A stretch of 57,126 nucleotides of DNA. Source: Acidimicrobiaceae bacterium. Its GTDB lineage: Bacteria > Actinomycetota > Acidimicrobiia > Acidimicrobiales > Ilumatobacteraceae. The translations under genes and the position numbers were made by a program. The notes below the pieces were generated by a model. It was not told the origin of the DNA and made no database searches. It saw only the letters and a list, made by a program, of their open reading frames with translations. Where the stretch lies: positions 1 to 57,126 of the forward strand of contig CANFUE010000014.1 of assembly GCA_947450115.1 (NCBI GenBank). Direction: 5' to 3'. Shown here piece by piece: positions 1 to 8,463 of this stretch; the first letter of the stretch is position 1, and the number at the start of each line of letters is the position of its first letter.

Positions 1-188
1 GCTGTTCCAAATACTTCTGCAGGAGTGACCCCAACAAGTTCTGCAATGTGCTTCATTGCGTCTTGCGCCACATAACCATCTTGTTCTTGGGCAAGATGCA
101 AAATAGGAATAAGTGCAGACTTCGGACGCGGGTAACGCCCGATGATTTCATAAGCGATTGCAACATTTGCATCGGTGAGGCGGCTCAT
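1..188 (-). CDS. nuoE: NADH-quinone oxidoreductase subunit E, N-terminal part (runs off the left edge)
   Basis: The first 62 residues of the 24-kDa flavoprotein-module subunit of respiratory complex I are visible. They show the usual helical N-terminus (YPRPKSALIPILHLAQEQDGY), which family members carry ahead of a thioredoxin-like [2Fe-2S] domain. The cluster-binding cysteines lie outside the window. The ATG overlaps the TGA of nuoD as ATGA, so translation is probably coupled. It is the fifth nuo gene in the order A-B-C-D-E. Confidence 0.88.
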   Translation of the reverse strand, partial: MSRLTDANVAIAYEIIGRYPRPKSALIPILHLAQEQDGYVAQDAMKHIAELVGVTPAEVFGT

Positions 189-1528
189 CGGTCGACTTCT
201 CCCAACACTGGATCTACAGAGGAAATAACAGCTACGGCGTCGGCAATAAGACCGTCGCGCATCATGTGTGGCAATGCCTGGATATTGACGAATGACGGTG
301 CACGCATGTGCAAGCGATACGGCTTCGACGAACCATCGCTCACGATGTAACAACCAATTTCGCCACGTGGACTTTCAATGCCTACGTACACTTCGCCTTC
401 GGGCACTTTAAAGCCTTCGGTGAAAATTTTGAAGTGGTGAATGAGTGCTTCCATCGACTCATCAATACGCGCTCGTGGTGGTGGCGTCACTTTTTTATCT
501 TGAATGCGATAGTCGCCCGATGGCATCTTCTCGAGAATTTGATAGACAATCTTCATCGACTCACGAATTTCATTGAGGCGAATTGCGTAACGGTCGAATG
601 CATCACCATACGAACCAACGATGACATCGAAATCAACTTCGTCATACTTCAAATAAGGAAGATCACGTCGAAGGTCCCAGGCAACACCCGTGGATCGCAA
701 GATTGGCCCCGAAGTACCAAGCGCAACTGCTTCTTCTGCCGTGATGACTCCAACACCTTGTAAACGCTCACGCCAGATGGGTTGGTTGGTCATAAGCACG
801 TCGTACTCGGCCAAACGCGAGGGCAAACCTTCCAAAATGGCAAGCACATCGTCACGCCACCCGGCGGGGAGATCTGCTGCGAGTCCACCTGGACGAATGA
901 AGTTATGGTTCATGCGTAAGCCAGTGACTTTTTGGAAGAAACGCAAAACCTCTTCTCGCTCACGCCACCCGTAAATCATCATGGAAACGGCACCCATGTC
1001 CATGCCATTAGTGGCCATGAACAAAAGGTGGCTACTCATGCGATTGAGTTCAGACAACAACATACGCATCCATGTAGCACGTTCGGGAATATCGCCATCG
1101 ATTCCCAAAAGTTTTTCCACTGCAAGCGAGAACACCAATTCGTTGTTCAATGGTGAAGCATAGTCCATGCGAGTGACATTGGTGCCGCCTTGCATGTAGG
1201 TGAGTTCTTCACCTTGCTTTTCCATTCCGGTGTGCAAATAACCAATGATGGGTTTGCAGCGCAATACTTTTTCACCCTGAAGTTCCAGCATCAACCGCAA
1301 CACCCCGTGAGTGCTTGGGTGTTGTGGACCCATGTTGATGATCATGGTTTGTTCTTCGTCGTTTTCAACGGGGCTGCTCGTGAGTTCTGCTGCAGCTTTT
1401 TCACTCATCCGTAAAACTGAACCAACTTCACGCAGCACTTCTTTGGCAGTGAGTTCGCTACGCGAACGCATTTCCTGCGGGCCTTCACCTGTTGCTGCTG
1501 GAGTTGCGGCGATGAGATTGCTTGTCAT
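185..1528 (-). CDS. nuoD: NADH-quinone oxidoreductase subunit D (49-kDa)
   Basis: Quinone-site subunit of complex I, located in the peripheral arm against the membrane. The conserved core begins near residue 62 with NMGPQHPSTHGVLRL and continues with GYLHTGMEK and the C-terminal ESPRGEIGCY, all hallmarks of the NuoD/49-kDa family. At 447 residues it has about 60 residues ahead of the core, longer than many homologues. The start at 1528 is supported by a 4-base ATGA overlap with the end of nuoC. There is no visible reading-frame damage. Confidence 0.95.
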   Translation of the reverse strand: MTSNLIAATPAATGEGPQEMRSRSELTAKEVLREVGSVLRMSEKAAAELTSSPVENDEEQTMIINMGPQHPSTHGVLRLMLELQGEKVLRCKPIIGYLHTGMEKQGEELTYMQGGTNVTRMDYASPLNNELVFSLAVEKLLGIDGDIPERATWMRMLLSELNRMSSHLLFMATNGMDMGAVSMMIYGWREREEVLRFFQKVTGLRMNHNFIRPGGLAADLPAGWRDDVLAILEGLPSRLAEYDVLMTNQPIWRERLQGVGVITAEEAVALGTSGPILRSTGVAWDLRRDLPYLKYDEVDFDVIVGSYGDAFDRYAIRLNEIRESMKIVYQILEKMPSGDYRIQDKKVTPPPRARIDESMEALIHHFKIFTEGFKVPEGEVYVGIESPRGEIGCYIVSDGSSKPYRLHMRAPSFVNIQALPHMMRDGLIADAVAVISSVDPVLGEVDR

Positions 1529-2034
1529 GATGGAGCACCTTTAAATTGCACAGGAATGCGCCCCACTGAAAAATCTTTTCGAAGTGGATGACCGTCCCAG
1601 TCTTCTGGCATCAAAATGCGCGATGGGTCGGGGTGTCCGTCAAATTCAATGCCAAACATGTCGAACACTTCTCGTTCCATGGCTTCAGTTCCGGGATAAA
1701 GATCAAATGCCGTTGGCAATGAAGCTTCACCTTCTGGAATTTGAATACGTAAACGCAAACGTTCACGCCTCTCTAGCGAGATGAGGTTAAGTACCATTTC
1801 AAAACGTTCCCCAACAACACTCGAAGGGAGTTGACGATTTGTTGATGCATACGTGAGAAAATCAACAGCAGTAAGGTCGGTACACATCGTGAAGGAGTCG
1901 TCAATGGCCTTCTTCAACGTTGCAATATAGTTTGCACGAGACACATGAATTACTTTTTCACCTCGTGAATAGGTGACATCGCACCCGTACATCTGCTCTG
2001 CGGGCGCAGGGGAATCTACAACTGCATCACTCAC
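1525..2034 (-). CDS. nuoC: NADH-quinone oxidoreductase subunit C (30-kDa)
   Basis: Peripheral-arm subunit of complex I, 169 residues, a separate protein rather than a NuoCD fusion. The family signature ERRERLRLRIQIP and the C-terminal DWDGHPLRKDF are visible. It sits between nuoB (3-base gap) and nuoD (4-base overlap) in the canonical order. Confidence 0.94.
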   Translation of the reverse strand: MSDAVVDSPAPAEQMYGCDVTYSRGEKVIHVSRANYIATLKKAIDDSFTMCTDLTAVDFLTYASTNRQLPSSVVGERFEMVLNLISLERRERLRLRIQIPEGEASLPTAFDLYPGTEAMEREVFDMFGIEFDGHPDPSRILMPEDWDGHPLRKDFSVGRIPVQFKGAPS

Positions 2035-2037
2035 GGT

Positions 2038-2625
2038 TTAACGCGCTCCAAGAACTATTGGCGTCACTGTTGCACCTGCAGCAATTTCAGTGATGTGCAC
2101 ATTTGCGCCCGCACCTGTAGCCGCACGACGACGCATAATTTCACCATCTTCGATGAGTTGATGCAGTGTTTCAATTGCATGAATGAGAGTCTCTGGAGTT
2201 GGAGGGCATCCTGGGGCATAAACATCGACGGGAACAATTTGGTCGACGCCTTGCACAATTGCATAGTTATTGAACATGCCACCAGTTGATGCACACACGC
2301 CCATAGAGATGACCCACTTCGGTTCCATCATCTGGTCGTACACCTGACGCATGACCGGAGCCATTTTTTGACTCACGCGACCGGCCACAATCATGATGTC
2401 GGCTTGGCGTGGAGAAGCGCGGAAAACTTCCATTCCAAATCGTGCGAGGTCGTAGTGCGCTGCACCAGTTCCCATCATTTCAATTGCACAACATGCAAGA
2501 CCAAATGTTGCTGCCCATGAAGAACGTGAACGTGACCACTTGACAAGATCTTCAACGCGTCCTGTGAGGAAGTTGTGCTCGAGCCCGCCTAAACCATCGT
2601 CCAAAACATCACGTACTAGTGCCAT
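2038..2625 (-). CDS. nuoB: NADH-quinone oxidoreductase subunit B (PSST)
   Basis: Carries the terminal [4Fe-4S] cluster N2 that passes electrons to quinone. The four expected ligands are visible: the tandem C45-C46 in [14 protein letters not shown]111 in MGVCAST and C140 in YAPGCPP. Length 195 residues is normal. Its start overlaps the nuoA stop by one base (TAATG arrangement), which suggests coupled translation. Confidence 0.96.
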   Translation of the reverse strand: MALVRDVLDDGLGGLEHNFLTGRVEDLVKWSRSRSSWAATFGLACCAIEMMGTGAAHYDLARFGMEVFRASPRQADIMIVAGRVSQKMAPVMRQVYDQMMEPKWVISMGVCASTGGMFNNYAIVQGVDQIVPVDVYAPGCPPTPETLIHAIETLHQLIEDGEIMRRRAATGAGANVHITEIAAGATVTPIVLGAR

Positions 2626-3098
2626 TACGCTGCAAACTCCGTTTCGCGACCATCGCTACCTACGCGGCGAATTGTTGAGGTAACCGTTCGACTTGCCGAG
2701 ACAACATCGGTGAGATGGTCGTCAACGCGGCGACCACTCTTCAACGGACCCCAGTCAAGTGCTCCTCGAGCAACTACATATACAAACGTCACAAAGAAAA
2801 TGGCGCTGAATGAGAGCATCTCGAAAAAGCCATACGACCCTAAAAATGCTCTGTCGACCGCATATGGATAGACGAAAATAATTTCGATATCGAACATGAT
2901 GAAAAGCATCGCAACGATATAAAAAGACACGGGGAAGCGTTGTGGATTGTCGCGACTTGGCACAATGCCACATTCGTAGGGTGCTTCTTTGGCCGCATTG
3001 CCTCTATTGGGTGCGAGTAACCGCGATGCCACCAAACTGAGAACTCCAAAAAGAGTTGCCAATACTGTTAGTGCGAGTATCGGAAGATACTGCCCCAT
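2625..3098 (-). CDS. nuoA: NADH-quinone oxidoreductase subunit A
   Basis: Small membrane subunit of complex I. It has an N-terminal membrane helix, the conserved loop YECGIVP and the [13 protein letters not shown] helix typical of NuoA, then a third helix. At 157 residues it is longer than the usual roughly 120 because of a polar C-terminal extension (about residues 115-157). It follows the membrane protein at 3102 by only three bases, which joins the nuo genes to the cytochrome operon upstream. Confidence 0.94.
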   Translation of the reverse strand: MGQYLPILALTVLATLFGVLSLVASRLLAPNRGNAAKEAPYECGIVPSRDNPQRFPVSFYIVAMLFIMFDIEIIFVYPYAVDRAFLGSYGFFEMLSFSAIFFVTFVYVVARGALDWGPLKSGRRVDDHLTDVVSASRTVTSTIRRVGSDGRETEFAA

Positions 3099-3101
3099 GG
3101 T

Positions 3102-3926
3102 TTATACCTTCGCCGAGTTCAACTCACCCGTTGCGTTCGCCAAAACATAACGGTCACGGCGATGTAACAACAAGCACAAAATCCCAAAGATGAGACCAGA
3201 GCCCAGAGAGATGAACATTGCTGGTTGACGGCGAGATCCGAGATCGCGGACCATCACGAGATAACGATGTGGCTGAGAATTATCAATGACGGGTTTTGCC
3301 GGCGCACGTCCGGGTTCAGAACGCTGCGGCAACAATGGGGCGAATTCCACGAGCGCGTAATGCGGGGCATGAAAGAAGGCGATAAAGTCGAGCGTTTTAT
3401 TAATTTTTGGAGTGCGTTCGCCACCACGGTCATAAACCGACAACGTGAGATATTCGCCAGCAGCAAATTCTTTCGCTTTGTTCTGAATGATGTCGTCGGC
3501 CGATGCAGCTGCCTGCCCACGACGTGGGTTGGCATCATCTAATCGCACCCATTTTTCAACTTCAAGTTGTTTCTCTACGGTCTGTGCAACTTCCGTAGGA
3601 GTTGCACCCGAAGAAACTCTGATTGGGGCGTCGAGAACTCCCGCACGATTCAAATATGTTCCATCACGAATGATGGATATTGGTGCAGCTGGTTTCCACG
3701 TTGGTTCGCGACCCTTTAAGCCAATTCCATATACCCACCAAATGGAACTCATGACAAGCATCCATCCAAAGAGTCCAGCAAGTGCGATCAAAATCCCTAA
3801 TCGCGCTCCTAAGTTGGTTCCTAATATGAGATACACACTGCCCATGAGCACGGTTACCGCAATGAGCACCACCACGATGCCGTGGATTTGCGGTTCCCAC
3901 GAAATAGCAAGAAGGCTGGACAACAT
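3102..3926 (-). CDS. membrane protein of unknown function between cytochrome bc and nuo genes
   Basis: I do not recognise a family. The 274-residue protein has two hydrophobic segments near the N-terminus (about 15-35 and 40-68, with SSIWWVYG), a long soluble central region (about 75-225) and one C-terminal membrane segment (about 235-258, ending LLLHRRD). No heme-binding CxxCH or iron-sulfur motif is visible. Its start overlaps the stop of the di-heme cytochrome c and nuoA follows after three bases. That context suggests an accessory or assembly factor of the respiratory chain, but this is inference only. Confidence 0.7.
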   Translation of the reverse strand: MLSSLLAISWEPQIHGIVVVLIAVTVLMGSVYLILGTNLGARLGILIALAGLFGWMLVMSSIWWVYGIGLKGREPTWKPAAPISIIRDGTYLNRAGVLDAPIRVSSGATPTEVAQTVEKQLEVEKWVRLDDANPRRGQAAASADDIIQNKAKEFAAGEYLTLSVYDRGGERTPKINKTLDFIAFFHAPHYALVEFAPLLPQRSEPGRAPAKPVIDNSQPHRYLVMVRDLGSRRQPAMFISLGSGLIFGILCLLLHRRDRYVLANATGELNSAKV

Positions 3927-4987
3927 CAGAGGCTCCTTACGTATTCCACGATGGACTTAATTTGTTCATCGGTATAGATATTTCCAAAGGCTGGCATGCG
4001 TCCGCTGCCTTGCCCTTGCTCACCATATTTCTTTCCGAATTCAGACCCACCCTTGATGAAAGCAATCATGTCGCTTTGGTTAGGGAACTGCCGAATAGTT
4101 GATCCGCCGGTGAGGTTCGGGCCAAACGCGCCGCCGCCGGTGACTTGTGGGTCGCCGTACGACCAGCCCTTGGTATGACAACGTGCACATGCAAATGCTC
4201 CGCCGTTGAGGTCGAGGTTAAATAAAGCCTCCCCAACAGTTTTGTATGCCCCGCTCTTCACCATACTTTCAGCACGCGCCTGCACTTCTGCTTGTGATGT
4301 AGCGGGAAGATGTCCATCAGAACATGTACGTACATCTTCTTTAGGGTTAGTGCAATCTTCGCGTGGTATTTGGATGCTCTTCAGATACACGATCAGCGTC
4401 TGAATTTGCTGATCATTCATCGGGCCACCACCAACGAGTCCCCAGGGTGACATCGGTGAGAATGGTCGCCCGTATTGCAAGATGAAGGTCACTTCTGATT
4501 CGCTAAAACGATAGAGAACGGTATTCAGTGCCGGTGCTTTCCATGTCACCGACTTCACTTCTCCTGTTTTCGGATCGGTAATTGCAAATGGCGCACCTCC
4601 ACCAGTTGCTTTCATACCACCATGACAGCCTGCACAGTTAAAACCACCATTTGCTGTTACTTCAAAGAGGTGGGATCCCCATGTGGCGAAGCGCTTGTCA
4701 TAACCATTTACCGCAGCTTTTTCACGAGCAGGTTCGAGTACCCAATACAAAGGCAACGACACAGTGATGATGGCCAGAAAAGCAAGACCCAGTAATTGAG
4801 TGCGCTCAATTTTCTTGCCTTCAAGAGTTTCATCGTCATAGTACGGCTTGCGGTTCGCAGCTAATTCAATTTCTGATCCAAGCTCACGACGTGAACCACG
4901 GATGTTGAAAAGTCCGTAGAGAACCCAAGCCAACAAAACTGCAGCAAGAATGATCCACGCGATACTGGTAGTGATTGCAGCAACCAT
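3926..4987 (-). CDS. membrane-anchored di-heme cytochrome c of the bc complex (QcrC-like)
   Basis: A 353-residue protein with two N-terminal membrane segments (about 8-27 and 64-84) followed by two c-type heme domains with CxxCH motifs at residues 118-122 (CAGCH) and 267-271 (CARCH). Candidate axial methionines are in FSPMSPW and GRMPAFG. Di-heme cytochrome c replacing a separate c1 is known in actinobacterial bcc complexes, where it hands electrons directly to cytochrome oxidase. It lies three bases after the Rieske gene. The qcrC role is inferred from content and context; overall similarity to mycobacterial QcrC cannot be judged here. Confidence 0.82.
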   Translation of the reverse strand: MVAAITTSIAWIILAAVLLAWVLYGLFNIRGSRRELGSEIELAANRKPYYDDETLEGKKIERTQLLGLAFLAIITVSLPLYWVLEPAREKAAVNGYDKRFATWGSHLFEVTANGGFNCAGCHGGMKATGGGAPFAITDPKTGEVKSVTWKAPALNTVLYRFSESEVTFILQYGRPFSPMSPWGLVGGGPMNDQQIQTLIVYLKSIQIPREDCTNPKEDVRTCSDGHLPATSQAEVQARAESMVKSGAYKTVGEALFNLDLNGGAFACARCHTKGWSYGDPQVTGGGAFGPNLTGGSTIRQFPNQSDMIAFIKGGSEFGKKYGEQGQGSGRMPAFGNIYTDEQIKSIVEYVRSL

Positions 4988-4989
4988 GA

Positions 4990-5829
4990 TTAGTGACCTC
5001 CGCCAATGCAGTGTGGGCCTTCTGCTTCTTGACCAGTGGTGTTAGTGCCAATAGGTGGGCCACCAAACACTGCACCAGTATCGATAACGAGAACACCGTT
5101 ATTAATTGCGACGCCAAAACGATCCATGCCTCGTGGTGCTGGTCCGCCTTTTTTCTCTCCAACACGGTTGTATTGCGAACCGTGACATGGGCATTCAAAC
5201 CACTGCGAGCTTTGGCAGTTCGGAACACGACAACCAAGGTGTGGACACTTTTGATACAACGCAACGATTCCTGCTTGCATACCAGCAAACACGGGAGCTT
5301 GTTTTCCATAAATGGGCTGTGCTTTTGACAACGCGTCTTTCGGATACTCAGTTACCCAAGCACGTGCTTCTGAAAGGTACAAGAAACCCTTATTGCCGCG
5401 GATGGATTGGATGACATCATCAATTTTACCTGCGGTAATTTTGGAGCCGAATCCGCCAGAAGCACCTTTCCACAAAAACCCAACAAGTGATGCGCCAAAA
5501 CCAGCAAGGCTTGTGCTGAGCAAAATGATAGTTGCGCGGTTGAAGAAGCTACGACGTGTTTCGCCGAGCGTTTCCGCATCGGGGGCAACCCACTGAGTGA
5601 TTTCTGACGGTGCAGGAACAGCAAGTTCAGTTGAAGTTGCTGTAGCAGCTGCTTCGAAAGCACGACCAGAAGCCGCTGGTGCGGTTGCGCTCTTGTCACG
5701 CTTTTTCGTTTCGCGTGACAGCGCACCAGCGCCGCGTACACCTGTTTTGCGTGATGCCGTAACAAATACAAGGCCACCTAAAACAACGATGGCAGCAACT
5801 GCTATTGCAATGATGAGGGAAGTGCTCAT
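4990..5829 (-). CDS. qcrA: Rieske iron-sulfur protein of the cytochrome bc complex
   Basis: The Rieske [2Fe-2S] motif is complete: box I C195-P-H197-L-G-C200 and box II C213-P-C215-H216-G-S, giving two Cys and two His ligands plus the usual disulfide pair. There are two hydrophobic segments, one at residues 5-23 and one at about 100-120, and the catalytic head follows the second. The Ala/Lys-rich linker (about 25-75) resembles linkers in other proteins of this cluster. It lies between cytochrome b subunit IV and the di-heme cytochrome c. Confidence 0.93.
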   Translation of the reverse strand: MSTSLIIAIAVAAIVVLGGLVFVTASRKTGVRGAGALSRETKKRDKSATAPAASGRAFEAAATATSTELAVPAPSEITQWVAPDAETLGETRRSFFNRATIILLSTSLAGFGASLVGFLWKGASGGFGSKITAGKIDDVIQSIRGNKGFLYLSEARAWVTEYPKDALSKAQPIYGKQAPVFAGMQAGIVALYQKCPHLGCRVPNCQSSQWFECPCHGSQYNRVGEKKGGPAPRGMDRFGVAINNGVLVIDTGAVFGGPPIGTNTTGQEAEGPHCIGGGH

Positions 5830-5839
5830 GATGTGATCC

Positions 5840-6583
5840 TCACAACTCGAAGAAGATGCCGTCGCGCCATGGGAACGTAAAGTTGAACCCTGGGCCGCGG
5901 AAGAATGAACCGATAATGACCAGCACTGCCCATGACATCAAAAAGACCGTCATGATGCTTGTTATAAACTTGCGATCTTCGGGCTTGTTGGAAGGGTTGC
6001 GATCTGTATAAGGCGTCAAAATGAGAACGATGAGTCCCATTCCAGGAAAGGTCACACCAGCAATCATCGGGTGGAACATGGTGAGAAGTTCCTGTAGACC
6101 CAAGAAATACCACGGGGCCTTTGAAGGGTTTGGCGTGCGGTTGAAGTTTGCTGCTTGAAGCAACGGCGCATTCACTACCCACGAAAAGACAAACAGGAAC
6201 ATGGTGCAAGCAAGTGCAGCAACAAATTCAATTCCGAGCAGGTGTGGCCAAGTGTGCACCTTGTCGATTGGTGCTGCTTTTACTTCTTGAATGGAACCAG
6301 ACTTAACGACCGTCAGTAAACGCTGAGTGTGGCCACCGGGACCAGCACCCATAGGTACGCCGCCGCCAGCAGGTGCAGCAACAACAGCAGCCGCTTTGTC
6401 GGCAACCGCAACTGCACCACTAGATACACCACCTGTGCGAGCGGCTTTACTGCGCTCTAAAAGGTGATCGGGAATGCGTGAATCACTTGGCCCACTGCTT
6501 GCAGGTTCAGCCGCAGCATCTGCTGCAGTTTTTTCACGAGCAGCTTGCGCACGCTTCAATAGATGTTCAGGAATCTCAGTCAT
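5840..6583 (-). CDS. cytochrome b C-terminal (subunit IV-like) protein with duplicated N-terminal motif
   Basis: The C-terminal half (about residues 110-247) is the cytochrome b/subunit IV domain with three membrane helices and the quinol-site-region motif KAPWYFLGLQELL. The first ~105 residues are an extra Ala/Gly-rich cytoplasmic-looking extension. It holds two copies of a short basic amphipathic motif, EIPEHLLKRAQAAR (residues 3-16) and RIPDHLLERSKAAR (about 36-49). The same motif begins the cytochrome c at 8464. The split from cytochrome b6 resembles b6f-type organisation. Function of the extension is unknown. Confidence 0.9.
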   Translation of the reverse strand: MTEIPEHLLKRAQAAREKTAADAAAEPASSGPSDSRIPDHLLERSKAARTGGVSSGAVAVADKAAAVVAAPAGGGVPMGAGPGGHTQRLLTVVKSGSIQEVKAAPIDKVHTWPHLLGIEFVAALACTMFLFVFSWVVNAPLLQAANFNRTPNPSKAPWYFLGLQELLTMFHPMIAGVTFPGMGLIVLILTPYTDRNPSNKPEDRKFITSIMTVFLMSWAVLVIIGSFFRGPGFNFTFPWRDGIFFEL

Positions 6584-6597
6584 GGTTCACCTACCTG

Positions 6598-7383
6598 TCA
6601 CAACGGACCTGAAATGCCGCCGTCTTTACGTACCCGCCAGAAGTGGATGGCCATAAAGATGACGATGACGAATGGAAGTAGCAATACGTGCAGCACATAC
6701 CAACGCAACAATGTTTCTGCGCCAATTTCAACGCCGCCCAAAAGGACGAAGCGCACTTGAGCGCCCATGATGGGCGTATAACCCATCATGTTGGTACCCA
6801 CCGCAACTGCCCACAGGGCTAATTGATCCCATGGCAACAAATAGCCGGTGAAGGAAAGCAAAAGAGTAAGCGTCAACAACACCACGCCAATGACCCAGTT
6901 GAACTCGCGTGGTGGTTTGTATGCGCCGTGATAAAACACACGAGCCATGTGCAAGAACACGCTTAGTACCATGAGGTGTGCACCCCATCGATGCATATTT
7001 CGTACAAGCAAACCAAACGTCACCGATGTTTGCAGTGTTTGAATATCTTGCCAAGCATTTGCTGTGGTGGGTCGGTAGAAGAACATCAAGAAAATGCCAG
7101 TAACGGTCAGCAAAATAAACAAGAAGAACGAAAGCCCGCCTAGGCACAAGGTGTAACTGACCTTCACTGCGTGTCGCTTCACCTTCACCGGGTGTAAGTG
7201 GTACAGCACTGAGTTCATAATGACGTACGAACGGTTACGAGGTGAATCGGTATAACCCTTACGGAAAATTGAGCCCGGCCGGAATATAGAACTCCATGCC
7301 TGGCTGCCCTGCACTTGTTGGCCGACTTTTCCAGCGCGATCTTTCAGCGTGGGTGTGGGTTGATCATCGATTGTTTTTGCCAT
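6598..7383 (-). CDS. qcrB: cytochrome b6-like N-terminal cytochrome b protein
   Basis: Four-helix heme-bearing part of cytochrome b, 261 residues. Conserved histidines appear in [21 protein letters not shown] and in the C-terminal [19 protein letters not shown], and [13 protein letters not shown] is typical of the family. Together with the subunit IV-like protein 14 bases downstream it makes a complete two-piece cytochrome b. A good Shine-Dalgarno (AAGGAG) precedes the ATG. The symbol is used loosely because actinobacterial QcrB is normally a single chain. Confidence 0.92.
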   Translation of the reverse strand: MAKTIDDQPTPTLKDRAGKVGQQVQGSQAWSSIFRPGSIFRKGYTDSPRNRSYVIMNSVLYHLHPVKVKRHAVKVSYTLCLGGLSFFLFILLTVTGIFLMFFYRPTTANAWQDIQTLQTSVTFGLLVRNMHRWGAHLMVLSVFLHMARVFYHGAYKPPREFNWVIGVVLLTLTLLLSFTGYLLPWDQLALWAVAVGTNMMGYTPIMGAQVRFVLLGGVEIGAETLLRWYVLHVLLLPFVIVIFMAIHFWRVRKDGGISGPL

Positions 7384-7394
7384 AAGGGTGCTCC

Positions 7395-7808
7395 TTAGAA
7401 CCGCATGCCGTAGGCGTAGCCGTGGTTATTAGTACGTGTATGAGAATCGCCGGTGCCTGCTGGAGCGCCAACTTTTCCCAGAATGATGACGCCGGTGGGG
7501 CATCGGTCAACACAAAGTGCACAACGTGTACACACATCGTCGTCGATGATGAACATCACCTTGTCAGATGGGTCAATGCCGGGCTTTTCAGTGCCTTGCG
7601 CTTCTGCAACAGCACTTGGGTCGACCATGTGGATGCATTTCCATGGGCAGATGTCAACACATCCTTCACACATGATGCACTCAGATTGATCGATGTGAAT
7701 GAACTGCTTTGGCTTGACAGCCTTCGACAAGTAATCGGCATCGACTTCTACTAATTGATATTCAGTAGACCAATCGGGCATTGGCGGGTTGGCGTCTGTT
7801 TTTGCCAT
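7395..7808 (-). CDS. ferredoxin-like protein with two [4Fe-4S] motifs
   Basis: A 137-residue soluble protein with two CxxCxxCxxxCP motifs: C44, C47, C50, C54 and C93, C96, C99, C103, each followed by Pro. This is the 4Fe-4S dicluster fold used for electron transfer. An AGGAGG ribosome site precedes the ATG. It is co-transcribed with cytochrome b6, 11 bases upstream of it, which is unusual for a bc complex and suggests an electron input or link to another donor (inference). Confidence 0.9.
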   Translation of the reverse strand: MAKTDANPPMPDWSTEYQLVEVDADYLSKAVKPKQFIHIDQSECIMCEGCVDICPWKCIHMVDPSAVAEAQGTEKPGIDPSDKVMFIIDDDVCTRCALCVDRCPTGVIILGKVGAPAGTGDSHTRTNNHGYAYGMRF

Positions 7809-7816
7809 AAACCCTC

Positions 7817-8293
7817 CTATGACTTCCGCACGAGCGGACGCCCGTATGTAGAGGTTTCAATTTCTTTCGCAGCTGCTTTGCCGCGCTTTTGCCACCAAAT
7901 GAACAAGAAGACCATGACGCCGATGTACACACCGTAAATAGCAACAACGACAATGTCGCGGACAGCTTCGTAGGCCAAGGTGAAGGGGAAATGACCACCG
8001 AGCGATTTTGGCTTTAAGAGATCGAAAGGTCCGTGAAGAATTTTGTCTTTACGCCAACCGAGGTTTTTATCGGAATGGTCAATCCATTGGTGAGGTACAA
8101 CACCAAAAGCCAAGAACATGACCGCGAAAGCGTAAACCGCGCCCAACATTGCTTCACCCCATGACAACGGTTGCCCAGGTTTACGGCGCTTGCCATAAAC
8201 CATCGGCAAAAGAGCGAGTGCGAGAGTGAACAAGAAAGAAAAAATGAACGCCTGGTTCACGCCCGGCCATTTGAGAACGTTGATTGCCAGCAT
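7817..8293 (-). CDS. small membrane protein heading the respiratory operon
   Basis: No family recognised. The 158-residue protein has about three hydrophobic segments (about 15-34, 48-68 and 115-137) and a histidine-bearing stretch (VVPHQWIDH) after the second, which could bind a cofactor or face the membrane surface. It is the first gene of the minus-strand operon that continues through the ferredoxin, cytochrome bc and nuo genes. No leaderless-type hexamer is seen at the proper distance; a GAAAGG lies about 18 bases upstream. Confidence 0.72.
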   Translation of the reverse strand: MLAINVLKWPGVNQAFIFSFLFTLALALLPMVYGKRRKPGQPLSWGEAMLGAVYAFAVMFLAFGVVPHQWIDHSDKNLGWRKDKILHGPFDLLKPKSLGGHFPFTLAYEAVRDIVVVAIYGVYIGVMVFLFIWWQKRGKAAAKEIETSTYGRPLVRKS

Positions 8294-8449
8294 GAATCTC
8301 AGAGTGCCTTTCAGGGGTAGCAGTAGCGCGAAACTTCCGTAGAAACATTAGTCACCACTTTGACCAAGAACAGCATTTCTCTTCAGTTCGGTACTTTTCT
8401 CTTTTGCACGTTCTGAACGAATGATTCTCGCCCAGGCACTCAATTGCTC
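8294..8449. other. divergent intergenic region between respiratory operon and cytochrome c
   Basis: About 170 bases separate the start at 8293 (minus) from the start at 8464 (plus). The region must hold promoters for both. Apart from the plus-strand hexamer at 8450-8455 I see no convincing promoter, no Rex-like TTGTGAA...TTCACAA palindrome, and no open frame with coding character. Confidence 0.5.
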
Positions 8450-8455
8450 TATCGT
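8450..8455 (+). promoter_or_regulatory. -10 hexamer TATCGT for the cytochrome c gene
   Basis: TAnnnT hexamer 8 bases before GTG 8464 with no Shine-Dalgarno, consistent with a leaderless transcript. Confidence 0.5.
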
Positions 8456-8463
8456 GGTTGTTT

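Noticed and set aside
8294-8463. Rex operator in front of the respiratory operon
   Set aside because: No TTGTGAA/TTCACAA half-site pair is present in this gap on either strand.
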